64,000 nucleotides of DNA from Bacteroidota bacterium. Lineage in GTDB: Bacteria > Bacteroidota > Bacteroidia > Chitinophagales > Chitinophagaceae. Below the pieces are notes generated by a model, which worked only from the letters and a program-made list of their open reading frames with translations, had not been told where the DNA came from and did no database searches. Every line of letters begins with the position of its first letter. Position 1 is the stretch's first letter. Positions 25,446 to 34,954 of this stretch are shown here, piece after piece. The position numbers were made by a program, and so were the translations under genes. The stretch is from positions 192,678-256,677 of the forward strand of contig JAEZGI010000032.1 in the NCBI GenBank assembly GCA_023416995.1, read 5' to 3'.

Positions 25446-26931
25446 ACAACAGTGCAGAAAATAATCGGCAGGTCGATTCAAACATCCTGCGCATACGTGG
25501 CCGCGTGCGCCATAATGCAAGATCAATTTCAACACTATCCGCAATGTCGTTCATGAAAGCAGTTTTTAATTGCTGGTGAACTGTAGTATCGAAGATCACG
25601 GCGTTCACTTCGAAATTGAGATCAAAGCTTCTGATATCCATATTCGCGCTTCCCACCATAGAAAGCGAATGATCAGCAATTACTGTCTTGGAATGGGTGA
25701 ATCCTTTTTTATAAAGATATATGCGTACGCCGGCCTCTAACAATTCCTCGTAATAAGATTGGGCCGCCGCATTAACAAACTTTGAGTCCGAAAGACCCGG
25801 GACAATGATGCGTACATCAACCTTACTCAAAGCCGCTTTCTTCAATGCGTTCAGGATGCTTTCATTAGGAATAAAATAGGGGGTGGTTATATAAACATAT
25901 TCACGCGAGTTATTGATCGCAGCGAAATAACTGAGCATAATGCTTGCCCGGTCAGAATCGGGTCCGCTGTAAGCAACCTGCACCAATTGATTGCCCTGGC
26001 AATTATAATCGGGAAAATAACCCATCGTCACATCAATCTTATCATCACAACAAAAGTTCCAGTTTATAAAAAACAGGTATTGGAAGAGTTTGGCACAGTC
26101 GCCTTCCAATTGAAGATGCGTGTCCCGCCAATAGGTTTTACCGGTTTTGCCAGCCTCATTATAATATCTGTCAGACAGGTTAATGCCACCTGTGAAAGCT
26201 ATGGTGCCATCAACTACAATAATTTTACGGTGATCGCGATAATTGTTACGGTTAGCAAGCAGATGGAAATAGACTTTGAAAAAGGGGTAGATTTTAACAC
26301 CGGCTTCACGAAGACTGTTCAGATATTCCCGTTCCAGGCTGCTGCCGAAATCATCATAAATAATACGTACTATCACGCCTTCCTTACTTTTGCGGATCAG
26401 GATTTCACGCAACATGTCGGCCACAAGACCTTTTTCAAGAATATAGTATTCGATGTGAATATGATGTTTCGCATTTTCCATTGCCTGGAAAATGGCCGGA
26501 AACTTTTCTTCCCCGTTAAGCAATACTTTCACCCGGTTATTTACAGACAGTGGCAGCTTGCTATCGTTAACCAGCAACCGAACCAGTTGGGCATTGCCCT
26601 CGATGGTGTCCATATGCTCGGCGAGCATCTGCTCTGAAAGCCGCACCATATAATTACCAAAACGTTCTGCATTTGCTGCATCAGTGAGCCATTTCTTTTT
26701 ATACAGTTTGTTCTTACGATAGTTTTCGCCGAATACAAAGTATACCAGAATGCCGATGTAGGGGATACCAAAAAACATCAGCAGGTATGCAAGTGTTTTT
26801 GAGGGATTCCGGTTTTCTGAAATCACTATCACCGACATGATGATAGCCAGGCAGTAACCTGTTACCAGGATGATGGTTGTAAGATTCATCGCGAACCATG
26901 AACCGATAAGAAAATAGCCTGGGTCTGACAT
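25444..26931 (-). CDS. cls: Cardiolipin synthase (phospholipase D family)
   Basis: Joins two phosphatidylglycerol molecules to cardiolipin and glycerol at the inner membrane. 495 residues: two N-terminal membrane segments (about 15-38 and 47-68), a short linker, and two PLD catalytic HKD motifs: His234-Lys236-Asp241 in YRDHRKIIVVDG and His413-Lys415-Asp420 in FTHSKTVIAD, each followed by the expected GG/GSAN region. Both motifs are intact. Convergent with pnp and divergent from prmA. A promoter-like TTG-N21-TATCTTTA lies upstream. Confidence 0.93.
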   Translation of the reverse strand: MSDPGYFLIGSWFAMNLTTIILVTGYCLAIIMSVIVISENRNPSKTLAYLLMFFGIPYIGILVYFVFGENYRKNKLYKKKWLTDAANAERFGNYMVRLSEQMLAEHMDTIEGNAQLVRLLVNDSKLPLSVNNRVKVLLNGEEKFPAIFQAMENAKHHIHIEYYILEKGLVADMLREILIRKSKEGVIVRIIYDDFGSSLEREYLNSLREAGVKIYPFFKVYFHLLANRNNYRDHRKIIVVDGTIAFTGGINLSDRYYNEAGKTGKTYWRDTHLQLEGDCAKLFQYLFFINWNFCCDDKIDVTMGYFPDYNCQGNQLVQVAYSGPDSDRASIMLSYFAAINNSREYVYITTPYFIPNESILNALKKAALSKVDVRIIVPGLSDSKFVNAAAQSYYEELLEAGVRIYLYKKGFTHSKTVIADHSLSMVGSANMDIRSFDLNFEVNAVIFDTTVHQQLKTAFMNDIADSVEIDLALWRTRPRMRRMFESTCRLFSALL

Positions 26932-26954
26932 TTGGGATTGAAGTTAAGGGTACG

Positions 26955-26986
26955 TAAAGATATTATCTCGCTATCTTCATAGTCAA
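26955..26986 (-). promoter_or_regulatory. Putative promoter of cardiolipin synthase
   Basis: Read on the - strand: TTG, 21 bases, then TATCTTTA, one base from TAnnTTTG, ending 24 bases before the ATG of the cardiolipin synthase gene. Confidence 0.45.
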
Positions 26987-26995
26987 TTTTTAAGT

Positions 26996-27814
26996 ATGGA
27001 TGTTTATACAAAGGTTGTGTTTAATACTACAAAGCCAGGAGAAAAAGATCTGCTGATTGGATTGTTATCCGGTTTAAATTACGAGGGCTTCGAGGAGGAA
27101 GGTATGGTATTAAGCGCTTATATACCGCAACCGGCTTTTGACGAAAACACACTCAAAGATTCGATTACAGGCTTAGGCTTAACTTATTCACTGGGTGTGG
27201 TAGAGCCGGTAAACTGGAACGAGGAATGGGAGCGGAACTTTATTTCTGTTACCGTTGGTGATTTCTGTTGTATCAGGGCATCTTTTCATCCCCCGGTTGA
27301 AGGAGTGCAACATGATATTGTAATTACCCCGCGCATGAGTTTTGGAACCGGGCATCACGCAACTACATACCTGATGGTTGAAGAAATGGAGGCATTAAAC
27401 TTCGTCAACCTGCGGGTGCTCGATTTTGGAACGGGAACAGGCGTACTGGCCATACTCGCGGAAAAACTGGGTGCGGAGCGGGTACTGGCTATTGACAATG
27501 ATAAATGGAGCATTGAGAATGCGGCCGACAATATCATTGAGAACGATTGTCATCGTATTTTAATTAAGGAAGCATCCGGGATCGAGGGGAACGATTTGTA
27601 TGATGTTATATTGGCAAATATCAACCGGAACGTATTGCTGGAACAGATGGGAAGTATCTTACAACATTTATCCCCGAACGGCGTTGTTCTGATGAGCGGC
27701 TTATTAACCGGCGACCTTGCAATGATTGAGGTTGAAGCGGAAGCCCAGGGTCTGAGATCTGAAGGTTCGAGAGAACGGGATGGATGGATCGTGGTTCGCT
27801 TTACAGCAGGTTGA
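26996..27814 (+). CDS. prmA: Ribosomal protein L11 methyltransferase
   Basis: Trimethylates ribosomal protein L11 with S-adenosylmethionine. 272 residues in the usual two parts: an N-terminal L11-recognition domain (about 1-95, with the NWNEEWERNF linker) and a class I methyltransferase domain containing MSFGTGHHATT, the SAM loop VLDFGTGTGVLAI, the acidic AIDNDKWS and the catalytic-side DVILANINRNVL. The FGTGHHATT and NIN signatures are specific for PrmA. Divergent from cardiolipin synthase. Confidence 0.95.
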   Translation: MDVYTKVVFNTTKPGEKDLLIGLLSGLNYEGFEEEGMVLSAYIPQPAFDENTLKDSITGLGLTYSLGVVEPVNWNEEWERNFISVTVGDFCCIRASFHPPVEGVQHDIVITPRMSFGTGHHATTYLMVEEMEALNFVNLRVLDFGTGTGVLAILAEKLGAERVLAIDNDKWSIENAADNIIENDCHRILIKEASGIEGNDLYDVILANINRNVLLEQMGSILQHLSPNGVVLMSGLLTGDLAMIEVEAEAQGLRSEGSRERDGWIVVRFTAG

Positions 27815-27846
27815 TTAAGAGCCAATTTTAATAGTTAGCTTGATCT

Positions 27847-27854
27847 TAATTTTG
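27847..27854 (+). promoter_or_regulatory. Possible -7 promoter element before plsY
   Basis: TAATTTTG matches TAnnTTTG and lies 35 bases before the plsY ATG. No clear -33 TTG is found at the expected distance. Confidence 0.35.
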
Positions 27855-27889
27855 TATTTTCGTTATCCAACTTTAACCAATACTATTCA

Positions 27890-28552
27890 ATGAAAGAATT
27901 TTTACTCATTGTAATAGCATATCTGATTGGCTCTGTTCCTACTGCTGTCTGGATCAGCAAACTGTTTTTCGGGATAGATATCCGCGAATATGGAAGCGGT
28001 AATTCAGGTGCTACAAATACTTTCAGGATCCTTGGGTCCCGGTGGGGTGTTTGTGTGATGGTGCTTGACATGTTAAAGGGTGTGGCTGCTACCAGTCTTT
28101 ATATATTTCTTCCTTATTATTTAACCAGCGAATGGGATCGCACCAACCTGATGGTTGGTCTTGGCCTGGCTGCAGTGCTGGGGCATATCTTCCCCATCTG
28201 GGCTGACTTCAGAGGCGGAAAGGGTGTTGCCACCCTCTTCGGAATGATAGTGGCCATCCAACCACTCGTCGCCGTTTGTTGTGTGGGCGTGTTCCTGCTC
28301 GTATTATATCTTACAAGGTTTGTTTCGCTCAGTTCTATCCTTGCAAGTGTTTCTTTTGCGGTATTTATACTCTTTGTATTTAACGAAAAAGAAACCTTAT
28401 ATCGCGCCTTTGCAATAGCAGTAACATTGCTGGTGATCCTGACCCATCAGAAAAATATCACGCGGCTTATCCGGGGAAGCGAAAGCAAGGTTCCCATTCT
28501 CAAACACCGGGATCGTAAAAGGGAGAGAAGACGATCTGCCCGGCAGGACTAA
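27890..28552 (+). CDS. plsY: Glycerol-3-phosphate 1-O-acyltransferase PlsY
   Basis: Inner-membrane enzyme that transfers an acyl group from acyl-phosphate to glycerol 3-phosphate, the first step of phospholipid synthesis. 220 residues with about five to seven membrane segments and the three family motifs: GSGNSGATNTFR, LGHIFPIWADFRGGKGVAT and the C-terminal HQKNITRLIRGSE. The tail after this is short and very basic (KHRDRKRERRRSARQD), a bit longer than in many PlsY proteins. It follows prmA on the same strand after 75 bases. Confidence 0.96.
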   Translation: MKEFLLIVIAYLIGSVPTAVWISKLFFGIDIREYGSGNSGATNTFRILGSRWGVCVMVLDMLKGVAATSLYIFLPYYLTSEWDRTNLMVGLGLAAVLGHIFPIWADFRGGKGVATLFGMIVAIQPLVAVCCVGVFLLVLYLTRFVSLSSILASVSFAVFILFVFNEKETLYRAFAIAVTLLVILTHQKNITRLIRGSESKVPILKHRDRKRERRRSARQD

Positions 28553-28584
28553 TCTCACAAGTCATTAATCGTTAACATTCTGTT

Positions 28585-28616
28585 TTTGATTTATTGCCGG
28601 AGCGGAAGTAGCTTTG
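28585..28616 (+). promoter_or_regulatory. Bacteroidota-type promoter of the M48 peptidase gene
   Basis: TTTG at 28585-28588, exactly 20 bases, then TAGCTTTG at 28609-28616: a full match to the primary sigma-factor consensus of Bacteroidota. The expected start of transcription leaves a leader of about 35 bases before ATG 28658. Confidence 0.7.
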
Positions 28617-28657
28617 GTACAATTTTTTATCCGCGTGATTAAAGACTCTCTATTATT

Positions 28658-29470
28658 ATGAATATCTCAAAAGGTTTTTTAACTGCATCGCTCGCGGTTC
28701 TTTTGACCTCCTGCGCGCAGAATGCAATTACAGGTCGTAACCAGTTGGCGCTGATTTCAGACGCCGAACTGAGTAATATGGCCCAACAGGAATACCAGAC
28801 TTTTCTTTCGCAGAACAAAGTGGTGAGCTCATCGGCCAGCAAAGATGCTGAAATGGTGCGCAGGGTAGGGCAACGTCTTACCGCCGCGATAAACAAGTAT
28901 TATGCTGAGAAAGGCCTTTCAAAGGAACTGGAAGGATATGCATGGGAATATAATCTGGTTGACTCTAAAGAAGTTAATGCCTGGTGTATGCCCGGTGGAA
29001 AAATTGTCGTTTACACAGGACTGTTACCGGTAAGTCAGAATGAAGCAGCATTAGCAGTAGTAATGGGTCATGAAATTGCACACGCCCTGGCTAAACATGG
29101 TAACGAACGAATGAGCCAGACCATGGTGGCCCAGGGATTACAGGTTGTAGGTGGGGTAGTAACTTCCGGTAACGCACAGATTAGCAATATTTTTAATAAC
29201 GTATATGGACCCGCTGCACAGGTGGGTGTTTTGTTGCCTAATTCAAGGAAACAGGAATTGGAAGCCGATAAATATGGGCTGATATTTTCTGCACTTGCTG
29301 GTTACAACCCGCAGGAAGCGATCCCATTATGGGAAAGAATGGCTGCTGCCGGTGGCGGACAAAAACCACCCGAGTTTTTAAGTACACACCCGGCAGAATC
29401 AACGCGTATCGATAAGTTACGTGCCATGATGCCTGAAGCATTGAAGTATTACAAACCAATGAACAAATAA
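28658..29470 (+). CDS. M48-family metallopeptidase, lipoprotein
   Basis: Zinc peptidase of the M48 (BepA/LoiP/Oma1-like) group, probably acting on outer-membrane or periplasmic proteins. 270 residues. A type II signal peptide with lipobox LTSC puts the lipidated cysteine at Cys19. The zinc site is HEIAH (His138, Glu139, His142), with third ligand Glu202 in ELEADKYG. No TPR domain follows, unlike BepA. It sits alone behind its own promoter. Confidence 0.9.
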   Translation: MNISKGFLTASLAVLLTSCAQNAITGRNQLALISDAELSNMAQQEYQTFLSQNKVVSSSASKDAEMVRRVGQRLTAAINKYYAEKGLSKELEGYAWEYNLVDSKEVNAWCMPGGKIVVYTGLLPVSQNEAALAVVMGHEIAHALAKHGNERMSQTMVAQGLQVVGGVVTSGNAQISNIFNNVYGPAAQVGVLLPNSRKQELEADKYGLIFSALAGYNPQEAIPLWERMAAAGGGQKPPEFLSTHPAESTRIDKLRAMMPEALKYYKPMNK

Positions 29471-29573
29471 GACTATAAGATACCAATTCGATCATCAAAC
29501 AAATTGACATCGCTCAACTTATTGAAGTAAAATCAATACCATAGCAGCTAAAACGATTTTTTCGTGCGAAAAG

Positions 29574-29605
29574 TTTCAGGTACTCGCGCGGATTGCCTAC
29601 CTTTG
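29574..29605 (+). promoter_or_regulatory. Bacteroidota-type promoter of the DUF3052-like gene
   Basis: TTTC at 29574-29577, 20 bases, then TACCTTTG at 29598-29605. The -7 element is a full TAnnTTTG match and the -33 differs by one base. ATG 29653 is 47 bases downstream. Confidence 0.6.
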
Positions 29606-29652
29606 CAATCCCGTTTGTTATAAACCTAAGCTTTACTTAAAACTTCTTTTGC

Positions 29653-30093
29653 ATGAATCAAAATTTGTTAGAAAAGCTTCAGCTGCAGGATGAGAAAAAT
29701 GTTTTAATCCAGGGACTGCCATCTTCAATTGAGAAACAGTTCGTTAAGTTGTCTTTCGCGAAAAGCATTACACCACTTTTAAAAACCCGCAAGATTGATT
29801 TCGCGCTGATTTTCGCCGTGAATGAAAATCAATTGAGCAGTATTTTGAAAGATGTTTTGCCTTGTTTACAGTCTGAAGGCAAGTTCTGGATTGCATACCC
29901 AAAAAGCTCATCCAAAATTTCAACAGATCTTAACAGATCCTGTAGCTGGAACTGCGTTATGAATGCTGGTTTCGAAAGCGCTACTGAAGTAGCTCTCGAT
30001 CATGTGTGGACAGCAATGCGTTTCGAAAGATCAGAAACTGTAAAACCAACAGTTACAAAATCTAAGAGAAGGGTAGCGGCGGTAGCCGGGTAA
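29653..30093 (+). CDS. DUF3052-like small protein of unknown function
   Basis: 146 residues with no signal peptide or membrane segment. The centre (DFALIFAVNENQLSSILKDV, then GKFWIAYPK) and the end of the fold (LDHVWTAMRFER) resemble the DUF3052 pattern of a hydrophobic strand, a helix, W..PK and a final W..R. The function of that family is unknown to me. The last 20 residues are basic (KSKRRVAAVAG) and may bind nucleic acid. It is a single-gene unit between its own promoter and a perfect terminator, which suggests steady, independent expression. Confidence 0.65.
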   Translation: MNQNLLEKLQLQDEKNVLIQGLPSSIEKQFVKLSFAKSITPLLKTRKIDFALIFAVNENQLSSILKDVLPCLQSEGKFWIAYPKSSSKISTDLNRSCSWNCVMNAGFESATEVALDHVWTAMRFERSETVKPTVTKSKRRVAAVAG

Positions 30094-30150
30094 TTGTTTG
30101 CCAAAATTTTATTGGATCACCTGTATGTGCCCTTAGGTTGCACATCATGA

Positions 30151-30188
30151 ACGACAAAGCGCAAATCAAATTTGCGCTTTGTCGTTTT
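30151..30188 (+). terminator. Strong rho-independent terminator after the DUF3052-like gene
   Basis: Perfect 16-bp stem (arms 30151-30166 and 30170-30185) with a three-base loop, followed by a short T run. It separates this gene from the convergent TolC-type gene that ends at 30202. Confidence 0.88.
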
Positions 30189-30201
30189 ATTAATTTCCGG
30201 C

Positions 30202-31629
30202 TTACCAAAGTGGTTTAGCTTGGTAATAATCGAGAATTTTTGTTCGCAACACATAATCATATTTTGCAATAATAAGTTGAACATTGGCGCGGTCCAGGAA
30301 ATTTTTTGAGTTCAGGTATTCAACAGAATTGATCGCGCCGGCATTAAACTTAACTTCTGCAGCACGGAATGATTCCCTGAACGCCTCTACCTGTTTCGTC
30401 GATGCCAGATACCTGTCCCTTGCAGCCACCATATTAAAATACGCCTGCTCAACAGCCTGTTTCAACCTGACCCGGGTGGTTTCCTCGATCAATTCAAACT
30501 CTCTCAGATTGATCTTAGCCAGTGCCACACGATTTCTTGAAGCCAATGAATTCAGTATTGGAATCCGTAAACCGATACCAACTGAGGTACCGTAGTTGTT
30601 TTTTAACTGATCGAAATAAGCAATCTTGCCGTAATCAAACCGGTCATTTCTCACCAGCACCGGCGTTTGTGTGCCTTTTACAAAACCAATTGAATCAAGT
30701 GAAAATCCGATGGGTGATTGAATAGAGGCGGCGCTGGAATAATTTGTGGCTAATCCACCATTCAGACTTAAGATAGGAAACATATCTCCGCGGGCAACCT
30801 TAACTGCCTTTTGTGCACTTTTAGTTCTGAGAACTGCGGCCTTCACCATTGCAAGTTGCTGCAATGCAACCTGGTAAATGCTTTCAATATCACTGCCGTA
30901 TTGGGCCGGCATCTGCTCCGCGTTCAATCTTTCAACATCCAGTTTTTGAGAGTACGGTACGTTCATCAATTGCGATAAAGTGAGCTTATTTGTTTCCAGT
31001 GTGTTCCGGCTGTTAACTGCAGCGAGTTCATCACTTGCTAACTGGCCGCGCAGATCATACAGTAAATTCGGCGCAATGGCACCGTCCTCATTCATTATCT
31101 CCAGCCTCTGTACCTGTTGACGGGTGATATCAGCCTGGTTAAGTGCCTGTGCAAGTTGATCCTGGTTATTCAGTATCTGTAAATAGGTTAAGATGATATC
31201 AAGCGTAAGATTGTCTTTTTGTTGCTGATATTCGAGTTTACTTGCCTCATAAGCAAGAGCACTTTGCTTGATTGAATTCTGCAGAAAAAATCCATTAAAC
31301 AAAACCACACCTGCATTCAGACTATAGTTAGCAAAGTTCGCTGACTGGTTAATGTATGAATTTGAAAACGGATCTATACTACGGCCCTGGTTCGCGGAAT
31401 GAGACACATCACCGACAAGATTAGGCAGCATATTTGCCCTCGCTTGTCTCAACGAAACCCTTGTTCTTTCTGCATCGAGTTTTCCCTGTTGAACTTCAAG
31501 ATTGTTTTTAATTGCAATTTCGACCGCCTCCTGCAAACCCAACTTATCCGTTGTAACGGTGTCCTGAGCTTTTGCAAACTGTCCGGATACAACCAGGCAA
31601 AACAGCCCGATGAATGTACGGGTCATCAT
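30202..31629 (-). CDS. TolC-family outer-membrane efflux channel
   Basis: Outer-membrane channel of a tripartite exporter. 475 residues with a signal peptide (MTRTFIGLFCLVVSGQFAKA) and two repeated OEP halves made of long helices: LQEAVEIAIKNNLEVQQGKL opens the first and LAKINLREFELIEETTRVRL lies in the second, followed by the usual FRAAEVKFNAGAINSVEYL. It is the last gene of the - strand unit permease-ATPase-channel, 35 bases after the ATPase. The matching periplasmic adaptor is probably the HlyD-type protein encoded 17 kb upstream at the far end of the cluster. Confidence 0.9.
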   Translation of the reverse strand: MMTRTFIGLFCLVVSGQFAKAQDTVTTDKLGLQEAVEIAIKNNLEVQQGKLDAERTRVSLRQARANMLPNLVGDVSHSANQGRSIDPFSNSYINQSANFANYSLNAGVVLFNGFFLQNSIKQSALAYEASKLEYQQQKDNLTLDIILTYLQILNNQDQLAQALNQADITRQQVQRLEIMNEDGAIAPNLLYDLRGQLASDELAAVNSRNTLETNKLTLSQLMNVPYSQKLDVERLNAEQMPAQYGSDIESIYQVALQQLAMVKAAVLRTKSAQKAVKVARGDMFPILSLNGGLATNYSSAASIQSPIGFSLDSIGFVKGTQTPVLVRNDRFDYGKIAYFDQLKNNYGTSVGIGLRIPILNSLASRNRVALAKINLREFELIEETTRVRLKQAVEQAYFNMVAARDRYLASTKQVEAFRESFRAAEVKFNAGAINSVEYLNSKNFLDRANVQLIIAKYDYVLRTKILDYYQAKPLW

Positions 31630-31664
31630 ATAGTAAGTGATTTAAATAATTTTGAAATAGTGAG

Positions 31665-32327
31665 CTATGCTTCGATTCTTCCGTCAAGCAGATTAATTAT
31701 CCGCGATCCGTAAGTAGCATTTTTTTCTGAGTGAGTTACCTGGATAATGGTAACCCCGTCTTTGTTTAATTCGCGGAACAGATCCATTATCTCTTCGCCC
31801 TGTTTTGAGTTAAGATTGCCGGTTGGTTCATCTGCAAGCAGTAAAGCAGGTTTCGCGACCAAAGCCCTGGCGATGCCGACCAGTTGTTGCTGACCGCCCG
31901 ACAACTGTGTCGGGAACAAATCTTTTTTTCCTACAATCTGAAAACGGTCCAGCACGTCGGCAACGATCGCTTTTCGCTCGCTGCTTTTTACGTTTTGATA
32001 AATCAGCGGTGTTTCAATGTTCTCATATACGGTTAACTCATCAATCAGGTGATAAGCCTGGAACACAAAACCGATATGCTGTTTGTACAATGCAGATCTT
32101 GCTTTTTCCTTTAATGCGGTTACATTCTGCTCCATAAATGTATAAGTACCTTCCGAAGCATCATCAAGCATTCCGATAATATTCAACAGCGTTGACTTAC
32201 CAGAACCGGAAGGACCCATAATAGATACAAACTCGCCCTGGTTGATCGTGAGATTGATGTCTTTCAAAAGAAAAACCCGGTTGCCGGCAACGTTTACCCA
32301 TTTCGAAATATGATCCAGTGAAATCAT
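31665..32327 (-). CDS. ABC transporter ATP-binding protein, MacB/LolD type
   Basis: Cytoplasmic ATPase of a type VII (MacB/FtsX-like) transporter. 220 residues: Walker A GPSGSGKS (38-45), Q-loop VFQAYHLIDELTVYENIE, signature LSGGQQQ, Walker B LLLADEPTGNL and the switch histidine in VTHSE. The signature continues as LVGIARAL where most relatives have RVAIARAL; the arginine after QQQ is replaced by leucine. It lies 33 bases after the 815-residue permease, which is its most likely partner, though it may also serve other permeases of the cluster. Confidence 0.92.
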   Translation of the reverse strand: MISLDHISKWVNVAGNRVFLLKDINLTINQGEFVSIMGPSGSGKSTLLNIIGMLDDASEGTYTFMEQNVTALKEKARSALYKQHIGFVFQAYHLIDELTVYENIETPLIYQNVKSSERKAIVADVLDRFQIVGKKDLFPTQLSGGQQQLVGIARALVAKPALLLADEPTGNLNSKQGEEIMDLFRELNKDGVTIIQVTHSEKNATYGSRIINLLDGRIEA

Positions 32328-32360
32328 GTTGATTGTTTATAAAACTTAAAGAAAAATGTA

Positions 32361-34808
32361 CTATTCAGACCGCAGACTGGTGACAGGATTTGCAGCAGCT
32401 GAATTGAATGTTTTTATACTCAGGATTAAAAATGCAATTAATAATAACAGCCCGCTTGCCGCAAAAAATATCCATGCACTAAGAGGTGCACGATAAGGAA
32501 AATCTTCCAGCCATTTGTTGCAGGACCACCATGCAATCGGTATTGCTATAATGCAGGCCACCAGTACAAGAGATAAAAAATCTTTTGTTAGCAGTTTCAC
32601 AATCTGGCTGATAGAGGCGCCGAGTACTTTTCTGATACCGATCTCTTTACGGCGCTGGTTAGCGGTATATACAGCCAGACCAAGCAAACCAAGACAACTG
32701 ATCAGGATTGAAAGCCCTGCTGCCCATTTCAACAGGACCGATGTGTTTCTTTCATTTTGATAAAAAGCATTAATGCGGTCGGAATAATAAGAGTAATTAA
32801 AATCATGATTTGAATAAACTTTTTCAAAAACCTTCTGTATGCGGGCTATCGTTTGCTTTTGCGTGCCACCCGTGGTTTCAGGCAATAATTTAAGATTGAT
32901 CTCGCCAGCATATCTTTGCGACATGATAGCCGCTGGAAGAATACCACTGCGCGCAGAAGTTAGATTGAAATCTTTTACTACGCCTATTACTTCAATCTTT
33001 TCATCATCACGCGCAACCAGTTTTCCAACTGCATCTCTCACGTTTGTATAACCCAGTTCGTGTGCAAAACTTTCATTGATCAACATGGCCCGGGTGCTGT
33101 CTGAAGAACGCAGATTGCGTCCTGCCAGCAACTGTATCTCAAACAAAGGAACATAACTTGAATCACCATTTCTTGTCTGGATTTGCACTTCGCGCTCATT
33201 ACCGTTCTTCATGATCTTGAAGCTTGATGACATAGAACCGCTCATAGCGGGCTGAACACCTGTGCTGATCCGCTCAATACCAGGCAAAACAGAAAGCTCA
33301 TTTTTTAAAGCAGCGACCTTTTCAACGGTTGTCACTTCGCTGAAGGGAAGATCTACAGTGATCACATCATTCCTGTTGAAGCCCATGTCCATATTAAGCG
33401 AGAAATCAATCTGCCTTCCCACCACGATGGTGGCAATCACAAAAAACTGGGCAATGATGAATTGTGATATTGTCAAAGATTTTCTGAGCCAGGCTCTGCC
33501 TGAATTGGCAGTACCTGCGAAGATCTGATTTTTCAACACCAGGACCGGTTTGAATCCTGACAGGATAATTGCGGGGTAGAAACCTGCGAGTATCGTCACC
33601 ATTAATACAAGCAATGGTGCAAAAACACTCAATTGTTTTATAGCAAAGTCGTTAAGCGTTAACCCTTCGGGAATAAAATCACTGAACAGACGAAGCAGCA
33701 ATGGTGTACTGGCAACGGCAAGTATAACTGCAATCGTTGTAAGCACAAATGTCTCAGCAAGAAACTGGAAAACCAATTGCTTCCTGGAGCTGCCAATAGT
33801 TTTGCGTATCCCTATTTCCCGTGCCCTTGTAGCTGCCTGTGCTGTTGACAGATTAATGAAGTTTATACAGCCCAGCAGCATCAGGAAAACCGCAAGAATG
33901 ATCAAACCATTCAATGTTTTCCTGTTACCTGGTGCACCAAACTCGCGTTCGAAATGCATTGAGCTTACAGGCTGTAAAAGGAACCGCGTAAAGTTTTCAG
34001 ACACATCCACACCCGGTTCTGGTTTCTTATATTTCGCCAGCAAAGCCTGCAACTGGTTGCTCACATGCTGAGCACTTGTTCCTTCTGCGAGTTTGATGAA
34101 CAACTGTGAATTAGAGCTAACAGAACCCCATTGCGTTTGATCTGCATGCCGGGATAAGCCGGCAGTTTTTATGGTAGGAACAGAGAGTAAGTCATAAATC
34201 CTGAGATCACTGGGTTTGTCATCATCGGCAATAACAGCCGCCACTTTTACCTGTACTGTATCATTGTAAAACAACACTGACCCGGGCACTTCATGAACCG
34301 GAACTTGCGGAAAGTAAAGCTTTGCACGGGAAGCAGTAAGAACAACAATGTTTGGTGTTTCATCCATTCCCGTCGTGGCGCCGGCCAATAACTTCTTATC
34401 GAACATCTTCAGGAAGTCTTCATCAACAAAACTAATGTTCGGTTGAGTTTTGAATTCAGCTGGTTTGCCGCTCCCTTCTTTTGGCACCGATACTTTTGCC
34501 GACCACATGATCGAATAAACCCTTGCAACTTCCTGTACCCCTGTAACCTCTTCCCGTACAACCGAACCAAGCGGGGCGGGCACACCGCCATTTTTGAAAT
34601 CCGTTTCTGCAAAATGCAGATGGGTTACCACCCGGTACATTTTGTCGATACCTGGGTATGATTTATCAAAACTCATCTCATACTGAACAATCAGGTATAT
34701 CAACAGTGCAGCGCTCAGTCCGATACCAAGACCCAGAATGTTGAGAAACGACATAAGCCTGTTCCGCCTGATATTCCTGAATGCTACGATTATAAAATTT
34801 CTGATCAT
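32361..34808 (-). CDS. Large MacB/FtsX-type ABC permease (815 residues), head of second unit
   Basis: Fused double permease: N-terminal helix (about 20-42) and periplasmic MacB_PCD domain, three helices with GCINFINLSTAQA and REIGIRKTIGSSRKQL (about 300-420), then a second copy with its own helix near 450, a second periplasmic domain, and final helices with LLGLAVYTANQRRKEIGIRKVLGAS; it ends NPVTSLRSE. It is the only one of the six followed directly by an ATPase gene. A terminator 147 bases upstream and a motif shared with the hlyD upstream region suggest its own promoter. The substrate is unknown. Confidence 0.9.
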   Translation of the reverse strand: MIRNFIIVAFRNIRRNRLMSFLNILGLGIGLSAALLIYLIVQYEMSFDKSYPGIDKMYRVVTHLHFAETDFKNGGVPAPLGSVVREEVTGVQEVARVYSIMWSAKVSVPKEGSGKPAEFKTQPNISFVDEDFLKMFDKKLLAGATTGMDETPNIVVLTASRAKLYFPQVPVHEVPGSVLFYNDTVQVKVAAVIADDDKPSDLRIYDLLSVPTIKTAGLSRHADQTQWGSVSSNSQLFIKLAEGTSAQHVSNQLQALLAKYKKPEPGVDVSENFTRFLLQPVSSMHFEREFGAPGNRKTLNGLIILAVFLMLLGCINFINLSTAQAATRAREIGIRKTIGSSRKQLVFQFLAETFVLTTIAVILAVASTPLLLRLFSDFIPEGLTLNDFAIKQLSVFAPLLVLMVTILAGFYPAIILSGFKPVLVLKNQIFAGTANSGRAWLRKSLTISQFIIAQFFVIATIVVGRQIDFSLNMDMGFNRNDVITVDLPFSEVTTVEKVAALKNELSVLPGIERISTGVQPAMSGSMSSSFKIMKNGNEREVQIQTRNGDSSYVPLFEIQLLAGRNLRSSDSTRAMLINESFAHELGYTNVRDAVGKLVARDDEKIEVIGVVKDFNLTSARSGILPAAIMSQRYAGEINLKLLPETTGGTQKQTIARIQKVFEKVYSNHDFNYSYYSDRINAFYQNERNTSVLLKWAAGLSILISCLGLLGLAVYTANQRRKEIGIRKVLGASISQIVKLLTKDFLSLVLVACIIAIPIAWWSCNKWLEDFPYRAPLSAWIFFAASGLLLLIAFLILSIKTFNSAAANPVTSLRSE

Positions 34809-34832
34809 CCCTTACAATTCTGCACTATCATC

Positions 34833-34848
34833 AGCAATGATATGCCAG
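34833..34848 (-). promoter_or_regulatory. Motif CTGGCATATCATTGCT upstream of the second export unit
   Basis: 16-base element 25-40 bases before the ATG of the 815-residue permease. It matches 13 of 16 bases of the element upstream of the HlyD-type gene (49651-49666), with nine in a row. It resembles a sigma-54 -24/-12 site (CTGGCA...TTGCT) but is one base too short between GG and GC. Confidence 0.4.
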
Positions 34849-34954
34849 TTTGTATTCAATTGGCACTCAGATGGTTACCTGAGGATATTTAAATACCCAG
34901 TTCGGTTTTGATACAAAAACTGTCCGGTATCGATACACTGTGTTTGGGCCTTAA

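Noticed and set aside
25987..26637. 216-codon open frame on the + strand inside the cardiolipin synthase gene
   Set aside because: It lies opposite an intact, well-conserved gene with both catalytic motifs and has low-complexity hydrophobic content typical of a shadow frame.
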